Source of the DNA: Pseudomonas sp. ACM7
GTDB lineage: Bacteria > Pseudomonadota > Gammaproteobacteria > Pseudomonadales > Pseudomonadaceae
Reading direction: 5' to 3'
Length of the DNA stretch: 64,000 bases
Assembly: GCF_004136015.1 (NCBI RefSeq)
Contig: NZ_CP024866.1
Span: forward strand, 4,785,192-4,849,191
Shown here in pieces: positions 51,957 to 59,230 of the stretch (position 1 is its first letter; every line of letters starts with the position of its first letter). A program made the position numbers and the translations under genes. Under the pieces are notes generated by a model. That model was not told the DNA's origin. It worked only from the letters and a program-made list of their open reading frames with translations, and did no database searches.

Positions 51957-53627
51957 TCAGCCATGAAACAGTAAAAACAGCAGCACCAGATTCACCAGCA
52001 ACGACACCAGCGCCAAGGTTCGCCAGACCTTCAACGGTTCGCGCTCCAGCAACGGTCTGGGTCGCACGCTCAAACTGCGCCGCTCGCCCTGTTCCACTAG
52101 CAGCAACCATTCTTCCGCCGTTTCAAAACGTTGACCCGGATCCGCCGCCACGGCGCGCTCCAGACTTTGCGCAATCCATTCCGGCAGGTCGGGTCGATAG
52201 CGACTGGCGCTGACAGAAACCCCGAACCGTGGGCGCTGGAAGGCTTCGATTTCGCCGTAGGGATAATGCCCGGTGAGCAGGAAATACAGGGTCACGCCGA
52301 CGGCATACAAATCCTGTTGCGGTGTCGGTGCTTCCCCGCGAAAGGCTTCCGGCGCGATATAGCTGGGCGTTCCGGGCAAGGCAGAAGGTTGGTCTTCGGA
52401 CAGGCCTGGGCAGTAGGCGAGTCCGAAGTCCAGCAGGCGTAATTCGCCGTCGTCCCCCAGTAGCAGGTTCTCCGGTTTGATGTCTCGATGGAGAATCTGC
52501 CGTCGATGCAGCATGCCAACGGCTCGCAGCAGGCGTTCGGCCAGATCCTGCCATTGAGGCAGAGGCAGCGGTCCGACATCGGCGTGCAGCTCCGCCAACG
52601 TAGATCCGGAATATTCCCGCATCACGTAGTACAAATGCTGACGCTGACTGCTGGCATGGACTTCAGGGAAATGCCGCCCGGCCACGCGCTTGAGAAACCA
52701 TTCTTCCGACAGCAACGCCTGCCCGGCCAAGTGATCGTCGCGCAGCGCGCCTGGCAAGGTTTTCAGCAGCCAGGGTTGTTGTTGCCCATCGCGTACCCGA
52801 TAAAGCAACGACTGCTGGCTCTGACCGAGTATCCCTTCGACCTGCCAACCTTCGAAAGTCTGGCCTGGTTTCAAGGCTGGCGGCAGCGGCCATTGCTGCA
52901 AATGAATCAATGCATCGCCGATGCTCGTTTCACCGAGGGCATCGACCCGCACCAACAAGGCGCTGGCGTTGTCCTGGCTGCCGGCCAGATGCGCCGCGTT
53001 GACCAAGGTCTGCGCAGCGCTGTTCAAATCCGGTTGATCGCGCAGAATTGCCGCAATCGCGGTGTCGCCCAGCACGGCCCAAATGCCGTCGCTGAGCAGT
53101 ACGAAACTTTCGTTCAACCGCAGTTCGCCATCGAGAAAATCCAGCACCAAATGCTGATCGAGCCCAAGTGCCCGTTTGAGCACATGCTGCATGCCCGGCT
53201 GGTCCCAGACGTGATCTTCGCTGACCCGTTGCAAGGTGTCAGCGTGCCAGCGATAAACACGGCAATCGCCGACATGGGCCAAGGTAAATCGCCTACCGCG
53301 CATGACCAAAGCACTGACAGTGGTGAGCAACGGTTGCCCACCGCCATTGGCCTGCAACCAGCGATTTTGTGCCAGTAGCAGGCGATCCAGTGCCTGCGCG
53401 ACGCCCCAGGTTTCCGGCGTGGCGTAGTAATCCAGCGCCAGAGCCTGCAGCGTCGAGCGGGCGGCGAGGCCACCATCGGCGCACTGGCTGACGCCATCGG
53501 CGATGGCGAACAGGTAACCCTTGCTCGCCGCCAGCGCCGGGGCTGGAGTCACCAGACGCAGGGCGTCCTGATTCTCCTCGCGAGGGCCAATGGCGCTCGC
53601 TTCGGCAAAACTCAGTTGCAGGCTCAT
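51957..53627 (-). CDS. PP2C phosphatase / Ser-Thr kinase fusion with C-terminal membrane anchor
   Basis: 556 residues. N-terminal PP2C-type phosphatase (1 to ~235: REENQDAL, AIADGVSQ, HVGDCRVYRW, LLSDGIW, GSQDNASA with the metal aspartates), then a Hanks-type kinase (~255-520) with HRDIKPENLL (~380), DFGLAY and SYIAPEAF, and a single hydrophobic helix at the end (ALVSLLVNLVLLFLLF). Phosphatase and kinase on one chain could act on the same target. The ATG lies seven bases after the nitrate transporter stop. A kinase gene occupies this place in other pseudomonads too. Target unknown; a link to nitrate uptake is inferred. Confidence 0.88.
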   Translation of the reverse strand: MSLQLSFAEASAIGPREENQDALRLVTPAPALAASKGYLFAIADGVSQCADGGLAARSTLQALALDYYATPETWGVAQALDRLLLAQNRWLQANGGGQPLLTTVSALVMRGRRFTLAHVGDCRVYRWHADTLQRVSEDHVWDQPGMQHVLKRALGLDQHLVLDFLDGELRLNESFVLLSDGIWAVLGDTAIAAILRDQPDLNSAAQTLVNAAHLAGSQDNASALLVRVDALGETSIGDALIHLQQWPLPPALKPGQTFEGWQVEGILGQSQQSLLYRVRDGQQQPWLLKTLPGALRDDHLAGQALLSEEWFLKRVAGRHFPEVHASSQRQHLYYVMREYSGSTLAELHADVGPLPLPQWQDLAERLLRAVGMLHRRQILHRDIKPENLLLGDDGELRLLDFGLAYCPGLSEDQPSALPGTPSYIAPEAFRGEAPTPQQDLYAVGVTLYFLLTGHYPYGEIEAFQRPRFGVSVSASRYRPDLPEWIAQSLERAVAADPGQRFETAEEWLLLVEQGERRSLSVRPRPLLEREPLKVWRTLALVSLLVNLVLLFLLFHG

Positions 53628-53634
53628 TGAGGCC

Positions 53635-54846
53635 TCAGACTCGAGCAGCGGTCACGGCTGCCGAACCCCAAGTGGTTCTCCAGCGACGTTTCACGCCGTG
53701 CAGACCGAACCAGGCCAGAACGCCAAGACTGGCGAACAACCACAAGGCCAGTTGATAACTGCCGGTGCTTTGCTTGATCGCGCCCATGCCTGCTGCCAGC
53801 GCAAACCCACCGATACCGCCGGCCATGCCGATCAAACCGGTCATCACACCGATCTCCCGACGAAAACGCTGCGGCACCAATTGGAAAACAGCGCCGTTAC
53901 CGGCACCCAAACCGAGCATGGTGCAGACGAAAAGTGCCAGCGCCGCGTAGGAGCTCGGCAGATTGAAACCCACCGCAGCGATGCAGACTGCCGCCACCGT
54001 GTACATCCCCAAGAGGGTGCGAATGCCACCGAAACGGTCGGCCAGAGCGCCGCCCAACGGACGCATCAAGCTGCCACCGAACACGCAGGCCGCCGTGTAG
54101 TAACCGGCGGTCACCGGGCTCAGGCCATATTGGTCGTTGAAATAGCCAGGCAGGGCGCTGGCCAGGCCGATGAAGCCGCCGAAGGTCACGCTGTAGAAAA
54201 ACATGAACCACCAGCTGTCGCGGTCGCCCAGGGCCTTGAAGTAGTCGGACACGGACTTGGCTTTCGGCCGCTCAGGCGCGTTTTTGGCCAACCAGGCGAA
54301 GACGATGATGGTCAGAATCAGCGGGATCAGGGCGAAGCCGAACACGTTGCTCCAGCCAAACGCAGCCGCCAGCACCGGGGCGATCAGTGCCGCGAGCACG
54401 GTGCCCGAGTTACCGGCACCGGCGATACCCATGGCTTTGCCTTGGTGTTGGGGTGGATACCATTGCGACGCCAGCGGCAGGGCGACGGCGAAGGATGCGC
54501 CGGCCATGCCGAGGAACAGGCCCAGCACCAACGCTTGTTCATAACTGTGGATGCCGAGCTTCCAGGCACCAAACAGTGCGCAGATGACGATCACCTGGCC
54601 AATCAGCCCGGCGGTTTTCGGCGACAGGCGATCAGCCAGCAAGCCCATTACAAAGCGCAATACCGCCCCGGCCAGAATCGGCGTGGCCACCACCAGCCCG
54701 CGCTGCTGGGTGGTCAGGTGCAGGTCGGCGGCGATTTGCACTGCCAGTGGGCCGAGCAGGTACCAGACCATGAAACTCAGGTCGAAATAGAGGAAGGCCG
54801 CGAACAATGTCGGGGTATGGCCAGATTTCCAGAAGCTTGATTTCAT
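53635..54846 (-). CDS. nitrate/nitrite MFS transporter (NarK/NasA type)
   Basis: 403 residues, about 12 membrane helices, start MKSSFWKSGHTPTLFAAFLYFDLSFMVWYLLGP in parts (FLYFDLSFMVWYLLGP). The two nitrate-signature regions are present: GAGNSGTVLAALIAPVLA and GLGAGNGAVFQLVPQRF. AGGTG precedes the ATG. It should take up nitrate for NasA. It has its own sigma-54 promoter and antitermination leader upstream. Confidence 0.9.
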   Translation of the reverse strand: MKSSFWKSGHTPTLFAAFLYFDLSFMVWYLLGPLAVQIAADLHLTTQQRGLVVATPILAGAVLRFVMGLLADRLSPKTAGLIGQVIVICALFGAWKLGIHSYEQALVLGLFLGMAGASFAVALPLASQWYPPQHQGKAMGIAGAGNSGTVLAALIAPVLAAAFGWSNVFGFALIPLILTIIVFAWLAKNAPERPKAKSVSDYFKALGDRDSWWFMFFYSVTFGGFIGLASALPGYFNDQYGLSPVTAGYYTAACVFGGSLMRPLGGALADRFGGIRTLLGMYTVAAVCIAAVGFNLPSSYAALALFVCTMLGLGAGNGAVFQLVPQRFRREIGVMTGLIGMAGGIGGFALAAGMGAIKQSTGSYQLALWLFASLGVLAWFGLHGVKRRWRTTWGSAAVTAARV

Positions 54847-54946
54847 CGCGCACCTCAGCTGTTAGGAGTCTCGAGAAGGAGTCATGAGCTTGCAGGTGGG
54901 GCGCCGCATCGGCCGCACCACCGGCCCCGGTCTGTGGGGCCAAAAC

Positions 54947-54993
54947 AAAAAAACGCCGCCACCGGATTCGCCAAAGGGCAAATGAGGTGAGCG
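54947..54993 (-). terminator. leader terminator upstream of the nitrate transporter
   Basis: On the minus strand a long broken stem (CGC-CACC-TTTGCC pairing with GGCGAA-GGTG-GCG) with a CTTT loop is followed by seven Ts (54953-54947). Its 5' end shares bases with the P2 hairpin. It lies 100 bases before the transporter ATG. Confidence 0.75.
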
Positions 54994-55032
54994 ACGTCTT
55001 TGTCGTAGGTGGGGCAACCGCCGTTGGTTACC
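54991..55032 (-). promoter_or_regulatory. ANTAR (NasT) antitermination target in transporter leader
   Basis: P1 is GGTAACC-AACGGC-GGTTGCC (55013-55032) and P2 is CGAC-AAAGAC-GTCG (within 54991-55006). Both six-base loops have A1 and G4. P1 and P2 are separated by a short linker, the expected layout of an ANTAR RNA target. Confidence 0.75.
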
Positions 55033-55046
55033 TGTAGTGATTACCT

Positions 55047-55062
55047 AGCGAGATCTGTGCCA
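55047..55062 (-). promoter_or_regulatory. sigma-54 promoter of the nitrate transporter
   Basis: Minus strand TGGCACAGATCTCGCT, with GG-N10-GC spacing. It lies just upstream of P1, so the leader would begin near 55036. Confidence 0.7.
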
Positions 55063-55085
55063 CATCTAGAGTTTGTGCCGAGACG

Positions 55086-55160
55086 AAAAGATCGCAGCCT
55101 TCGGCAGCTCCACAGGTGTACGCGATACCAAGTAGGAGCTGCCGAAGGCTGCGATCTTTT
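55086..55160. repeat. REP-like hairpin, family B
   Basis: Inverted AAAAGATCGCAGCCTTCGGC / GGCTGCGATCTTTT arms just after the nasT stop. On the minus strand it ends in CTTTTCG and may terminate the nasST transcript. Confidence 0.82.
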
Positions 55161-55166
55161 TGCTCT

Positions 55167-55742
55167 TCAGCCCAACAACTCACTCATGGCGATGATCTGC
55201 TCCGCCACCTGAATCAGCTTCTGCTGACGGCTCATGGCCTGGCGGCGCATCAGGGTGTAGGCCTCTTCCTCGTTGCAGTCCTTCATTTTCATCAGCAGCC
55301 CTTTGGCCAGCTCGATGCGTTTGCGCTCGGCCAGTTGCTGGTCGCGGGCATTGAGTTGGGCGCGCAGGGCCTGGTCGCTTTCAAAGCGCGCCATGGCCAC
55401 GTCGAGAATCGGCTGCAAGCGCTGTGCGTGGATGCCTTCGACGATGTAGGCACTGACGCCGGACTTGATCGCCTGACGCATCACATCGGGGTCATGTTCA
55501 TCGGTAAACATCACGATTGGCCGCGGTTGATCGCGGCTCACCAGCACCACTTGTTCCATCACATCGCGGCTCGGTGACTCGGTATCGATCAAAATCACGT
55601 CTGGACGCACCGTTTCGACGCGCGCGGGCAGGTCGATGGTCAGGCCCGACTCGTCGATCACCTCGAACCCGGCTTCGGTCAGGGCCGCCTTCAGGCGACC
55701 GACTTTCTTCGCGGTGTCGTTGATCAGCAGGATACGCAACAT
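55167..55742 (-). CDS. nasT: NasT, ANTAR-domain antiterminator
   Basis: 191 residues: a receiver-like N-terminus (LLINDTAKKVGRL, VILIDTESPSRD) in which the usual acidic pair is Asn-Asp, and a C-terminal ANTAR domain (LAERKRIELAKGLLMKMKDCNEEEAYTLMRRQAM). NasT binds paired hairpins in leader RNA and stops terminator formation. NasS holds it inactive without nitrate. The gene ends before a REP-like hairpin and begins 15 bases after nasS. Confidence 0.92.
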   Translation of the reverse strand: MLRILLINDTAKKVGRLKAALTEAGFEVIDESGLTIDLPARVETVRPDVILIDTESPSRDVMEQVVLVSRDQPRPIVMFTDEHDPDVMRQAIKSGVSAYIVEGIHAQRLQPILDVAMARFESDQALRAQLNARDQQLAERKRIELAKGLLMKMKDCNEEEAYTLMRRQAMSRQQKLIQVAEQIIAMSELLG

Positions 55743-55757
55743 ATTCGCAGTCTCCTG

Positions 55758-56969
55758 TCAGCGGCTGGCGAGAAGGGGCGAGCTGTCGCTCATGGCGTGC
55801 AGCTTGAAACTGCGGGCATAGCCGGCGGGGTCCAGGGCATCCCAGACCTTGCCGTCGATCAACTGGCTGCTGCGCATTGGCTGATCACTCGCGGCCACAC
55901 CGACAGCGGTGGCGGCCTCTCGATACAAGTCTAGTTGCTGGACCTGACGGGCCACGCCCAGGTAGTCCGGGTCGTCGCGCAACAAACCCCAACGGCGGAA
56001 CTGGGTCATGAACCACATGCCATCGGACAGATACGGCAGATTGACCTCGCCTTCACCATGGAAGCGCAGCGCGTGCGGATCTTGCCAGCGATTACCCAGC
56101 CCATCGGCGTAGTCACCGAGCAATCGCGGCTCGATGCAGTCGAGCGGTGCGTCGAGATATTCGGGCGCGCTCAAGAGCTTCGCGGTGCTGCGGCGATTCT
56201 CGGTGCTTTCTTCGATGAAGCGGCTGGCCTCCAGAATCGCCATCACCAGCGCCCTTGCGGTGTTGGGGTATTGCTCGACAAAGGCGCGGGTGCAACCGAG
56301 GACTTTTTCCGGATGATCGGGCCAGATGGTCTGGGTGGTTGCCATCGTGAACCCCAGATTTTGCTGCACCGCGCTGGCGGACCATGGCTCGCCGACGCAG
56401 AAACCATCGATGCGTCCGGCTTGCAGGTGCGCGACCATTTGTGGCGGCGGCACCACCACACTGTCGACGTCCTGCAACGGATGAATACCCTGACTCGCGA
56501 GCCAGTAATACAGCCACATGGCGTGGGTGCCGGTAGGAAATGTCTGGGCGAAGGTGAGTTTTGGGCGACTTTGGTGCACGTGCCGGTCCAGTGCTTCAGG
56601 ACTGGTCACGCTCAGCGCCTGTAAGCCATGGGAGAGGTTGATGCTCTGGCCATTCTGATTCAGGCCCATGAGCACCGCCATGTCGGTCGACGCGACACCG
56701 CCGATGCCCAAATGCACGGCGTAGATCAAACCGTACAGACTGTGGGCGGCGTCGAGTTCGCCACTGACCAGTTTGTCCCGCAGGTTGGCCCAGGACGACT
56801 GGCGCTTGAGGTTCAGCGTCAGGCCATAAGGTTGGGCAAAGCCCTGCGTGGCCGCGACAACCACGGAGGCGCAGTCACTCAGGGCCATGAAGCCGAGGTT
56901 GATTTCGGTCTTTTCCGGGGCATCGCTGCCGTTGACCCAGGCCAGAGGGTTGGCTGGAACTTCAATCAT
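55758..56969 (-). CDS. nasS: NasS, nitrate-binding sensor
   Basis: 403 residues from the ATG at 56969 (GGAAGGTG upstream). It resembles nitrate ABC-transporter binding proteins (NrtA/NasF: INLGFMALSDCASVVVAA, LDAAHSLYGLIYAVHLGIGG, GFCVGEPWSASAVQQNLG) but has no secretion signal, so it stays in the cytoplasm. It binds NasT when nitrate is absent. Linked to nasT by 15 bases. A leader with terminator lies upstream of this gene as well. Confidence 0.9.
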   Translation of the reverse strand: MIEVPANPLAWVNGSDAPEKTEINLGFMALSDCASVVVAATQGFAQPYGLTLNLKRQSSWANLRDKLVSGELDAAHSLYGLIYAVHLGIGGVASTDMAVLMGLNQNGQSINLSHGLQALSVTSPEALDRHVHQSRPKLTFAQTFPTGTHAMWLYYWLASQGIHPLQDVDSVVVPPPQMVAHLQAGRIDGFCVGEPWSASAVQQNLGFTMATTQTIWPDHPEKVLGCTRAFVEQYPNTARALVMAILEASRFIEESTENRRSTAKLLSAPEYLDAPLDCIEPRLLGDYADGLGNRWQDPHALRFHGEGEVNLPYLSDGMWFMTQFRRWGLLRDDPDYLGVARQVQQLDLYREAATAVGVAASDQPMRSSQLIDGKVWDALDPAGYARSFKLHAMSDSSPLLASR

Positions 56970-56986
56970 CAGTAAACACCTTCCAT

Positions 56987-57010
56987 AAAAAAGCGCCGGA
57001 CCGGCTGCTT
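56987..57010 (-). terminator. short leader terminator upstream of nasS
   Basis: Minus strand AAGC-A-GCC-GGTCC-GGC-GCTT (one bulge) followed by a six-T run, 18 bases before the nasS ATG. Weaker than the other two leader terminators. Confidence 0.55.
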
Positions 57011-57031
57011 GCCAGGGCAAGGCCAAGTGAC

Positions 57032-57071
57032 GACGCCTTTGTCTTTCGACTCATCCCGCCGTTGGCATGAG
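57032..57071 (-). promoter_or_regulatory. candidate ANTAR (NasT) target in nasS leader
   Basis: P1 is CTCATGCC-AACGGC-GGGATGAG (57050-57071, one mismatch) and P2 is GAC-AAAGGC-GTC (57032-57043). Loops have A1 and G4, and the loop sequences match those of the transporter and nirB leaders. The P2 stem is only three pairs and does not overlap the terminator, so this case is less sure. Confidence 0.5.
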
Positions 57072-57089
57072 TGCTGATGTCAGTGACGG

Positions 57090-57105
57090 TGCAAGGCATA
57101 TGCCA
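57090..57105 (-). promoter_or_regulatory. sigma-54 promoter of nasST
   Basis: Minus strand TGGCATATGCCTTGCA, a near-perfect -24/-12 match (TGGCA, TTGCA) with GG-N10-GC spacing, upstream of the nasS leader hairpins. Confidence 0.75.
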
Positions 57106-57154
57106 TCGCTCGCTGATTTTGTCGTGCGCCTCGCCTGCAACCCCGATGCCCGGC

Positions 57155-57160
57155 TATAAT
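57155..57160 (+). promoter_or_regulatory. -10 box TATAAT of pyrD
   Basis: A perfect TATAAT 37 bases before the pyrD ATG. No good -35 hexamer is seen at 16-18 bases. It lies in the 92-base space between the nasS promoter and pyrD. Confidence 0.5.
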
Positions 57161-57197
57161 CGCCGCCACTTTTCGTAGCCCAGAGTCAAACCCGCCC

Positions 57198-58217
57198 ATG
57201 TACACCCTGGCCCGTCAGCTGTTGTTCAAACTTTCCCCGGAAACCTCCCACGATCTGTCCCTGGACCTGATCGGCGCGGGCGGGCGTTTGGGCCTCAACG
57301 GCTTGCTGTGCAAGGCCCCGGCGAAAATGCCGGTGACCGTCATGGGCCTGGACTTCCCGAATCCGGTGGGTCTGGCGGCCGGTCTGGACAAGAACGGCGC
57401 GGCCATCGACGGTTTTGCGCAACTGGGTTTTGGTTTTGTCGAAATCGGCACCATCACCCCGCGTCCGCAGCCGGGCAACCCGAAACCACGCATTTTCCGT
57501 CTGCCGGAAGCCGAGGCGATCATCAATCGCATGGGGTTCAACAACCTCGGCATCGATCACCTGCTGGCTCGAGTGGCGGCGGCCAAGTTCAAGGGCGTGC
57601 TGGGTATCAATATCGGCAAAAACTTCGATACCCCGGTTGAGCGGGCGGTCGACGACTACCTGATCTGCCTGGACAAGGTCTACGCCCACGCCAGCTATGT
57701 GACGGTCAACGTCAGCTCGCCGAACACCCCGGGCCTGCGCAGCCTGCAATTCGGCGATTCGCTGAAGCAATTGTTGGCCGACCTGGCGACGCGCCGCGCA
57801 GAACTGGCGCTGCGCCATGGCAAACATGTACCACTGGCGATCAAGATTGCGCCGGACATGACCGACGAAGAAACCGCTCAGGTCGCGCAAGCGCTGATCG
57901 AAACCGGGATGGACGCGGTGATCGCTACCAACACCACCCTGAGCCGCGTCGGCGTAGAAGGCATGGAGCACGGCGACGAGGCGGGCGGTCTGTCCGGCGC
58001 ACCGGTTCGTGACAAGAGCACCCACACCGTGAAGGTGCTGGCGGCCGAGTTGGCCGGTCGCTTGCCGATCATCGCCGTGGGCGGCATCACCGAAGGCAAG
58101 CACGCGGCTGAGAAAATCGCTGCGGGTGCCAGCCTGGTGCAGCTCTATTCCGGCTTCATCTATAAAGGCCCGGCGCTGATTCGTGAATCCGTAGACGCCA
58201 TCGCCGCCCTGCGCTGA
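57198..58217 (+). CDS. pyrD: dihydroorotate dehydrogenase (quinone)
   Basis: 339 residues of the class 2 enzyme: an N-terminal amphipathic helix for membrane binding ([21 protein letters not shown]), then [33 protein letters not shown] (in parts, GLDKNG and [17 protein letters not shown]), NRMGFNN, and the active-site Ser in [12 protein letters not shown]. It oxidises dihydroorotate with FMN and ubiquinone in pyrimidine synthesis. A family B REP-like hairpin follows. Confidence 0.95.
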   Translation: MYTLARQLLFKLSPETSHDLSLDLIGAGGRLGLNGLLCKAPAKMPVTVMGLDFPNPVGLAAGLDKNGAAIDGFAQLGFGFVEIGTITPRPQPGNPKPRIFRLPEAEAIINRMGFNNLGIDHLLARVAAAKFKGVLGINIGKNFDTPVERAVDDYLICLDKVYAHASYVTVNVSSPNTPGLRSLQFGDSLKQLLADLATRRAELALRHGKHVPLAIKIAPDMTDEETAQVAQALIETGMDAVIATNTTLSRVGVEGMEHGDEAGGLSGAPVRDKSTHTVKVLAAELAGRLPIIAVGGITEGKHAAEKIAAGASLVQLYSGFIYKGPALIRESVDAIAALR

Positions 58218-58223
58218 TCCCCC

Positions 58224-58312
58224 GTAGGAGCTGCCGAAGGCTGCGATCTTTTGATATTGATCTGATTACCAGGAAGCAAGATCAAAAGATCGCAGCCTTC
58301 GGCAGCTCCTAC
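58224..58312. repeat. REP-like hairpin, family B
   Basis: Inverted GTAGGAGCTGCCGAAGGCTG arms around ~30 bases, immediately after pyrD. Confidence 0.86.
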
Positions 58313-58374
58313 AGTGAGAGGGTGTTTAGTCAGTGCCGCAGGCATGAAGTTGTGTTTAGCCAGAGAGCAGGCAT

Positions 58375-58399
58375 AAAAAAGGGCTCCTCGAAGGAGCCC
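58375..58399 (-). terminator. intrinsic terminator of rmf
   Basis: Minus strand GGGCTCC-TTCGA-GGAGCCC followed by six Ts (58380-58375). It lies 86 bases after the rmf stop. Confidence 0.88.
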
Positions 58400-58484
58400 C
58401 TGGGCCGAAGCCCGCCGCCCGGATGGGGCGTGCGTGGTAAGTCGTTACGTAATCAGATTGTCGTGTCGGAGTGTGTGCCCTGTG

Positions 58485-58700
58485 TTAGCCGACGGCGTGA
58501 AGTTCGTTGAGTCTATGGATTCCCGCAGTGCCGGTCATACCGTCCCAGTTGTCGCCGCGTCCTTCTCGCCAGCCGTTAATCCAGGCTTGGCGTACCGACG
58601 GTAGAGTAAATGGGCAAAGCTCACGGGATTTGCCACCAACGCCATATTGATATCCGCGCAAAAATGCTCTTTCCAACGGATCACGCTTAAGTCTTCTCAT
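58485..58700 (-). CDS. rmf: ribosome modulation factor
   Basis: 71 residues, MRRLKRDPLERAFLRGYQYGVGGKSRELCP and the tail INGWREGRGDNWDG in parts (GYQYGVGGKSRELCP, WINGWREGRGDNWDG). Rmf dimerises 70S ribosomes to inactive 100S in stationary phase. The upstream minus-strand leader is unusually long and structured. Confidence 0.94.
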   Translation of the reverse strand: MRRLKRDPLERAFLRGYQYGVGGKSRELCPFTLPSVRQAWINGWREGRGDNWDGMTGTAGIHRLNELHAVG

Positions 58701-59230
58701 AGGGTGTTGCCCTCACTTGTTGACTGTATTAATCGTGTCGACCTCAATCGAGGTCTGGCAGAAAAACTCCTGCCGTTGGGGCTCGCTGCCGGCGTCGCGA
58801 GCCAAGGTGTTGACGTCATTGCGGCGTCAACCTGTATTGAGTTCTAACCAATGCGTCACATCGAGGGAATGATCGTTTTGTCATAAGGACGTAACGAAAA
58901 AGATGGTATGGCGATAAGTAACACGATGTTGTCCCGTGTCTATTGGCAAAACCCCGGTATGATCAGCCCCGCGCTGCATGATGGGGTTAATCCTTTAGTG
59001 AGAATGTCTCCTGTTGAGCAGGGGGACTATTCGACGAAGGGTCGACTTATGACATTTTGTTGCATCAACTTTTTTATCTGTCTTTGCATCTAAGCTCTTT
59101 TAACCCGAGCTTGCAGGGGTGGGACGGCACACCTTCGTGCCACGCGGGCGCTCTTTTAGAAAAGCGCCTGATTGAAAACCGGGCCGGCAATGCGTTGCCG
59201 GTTCACTTAGCTAAAGGCTCTGGAATTACC
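58701..59230. other. 530-bp region between divergent rmf and rlmKL
   Basis: No gene seen. The rmf side holds four stem-loops (listed separately). The rlmKL side has a hairpin at 59184-59201 (CCGGCAA/TTGCCGG), 30 bases before the ATG, and a partial GCGCT...AGCGC stem before it. Both promoters must be here; I cannot place them. Confidence 0.6.
58740..58830 (-). ncRNA. structured 5' leader of rmf (candidate rmf RNA motif)
   Basis: Four consecutive stem-loops on the minus strand: TTGACG/CGTCAA (58810-58830), GGCTCGC/GCGAGCC (58780-58803), GGCAG/CTGCC (58757-58774) and GACCTC/GAGGTC (58740-58755). A conserved RNA called the rmf motif is known upstream of rmf in Pseudomonas, and position and structure fit. 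Confidence 0.6.

Larger units (their letters stand above)
54847..55166. other. 320-bp gene-free region upstream of the nitrate transporter
   Basis: No gene seen. It carries, in minus-strand order, a family B REP-like hairpin, a sigma-54 promoter, P1 and P2 hairpins, and a terminator before the transporter ATG, each listed separately. Confidence 0.8.

Noticed and set aside
13369..58312. Repeated GC-rich units considered as a CRISPR array
   Set aside because: Copies are scattered, form inverted pairs rather than regularly spaced direct repeats, and no cas genes are present.
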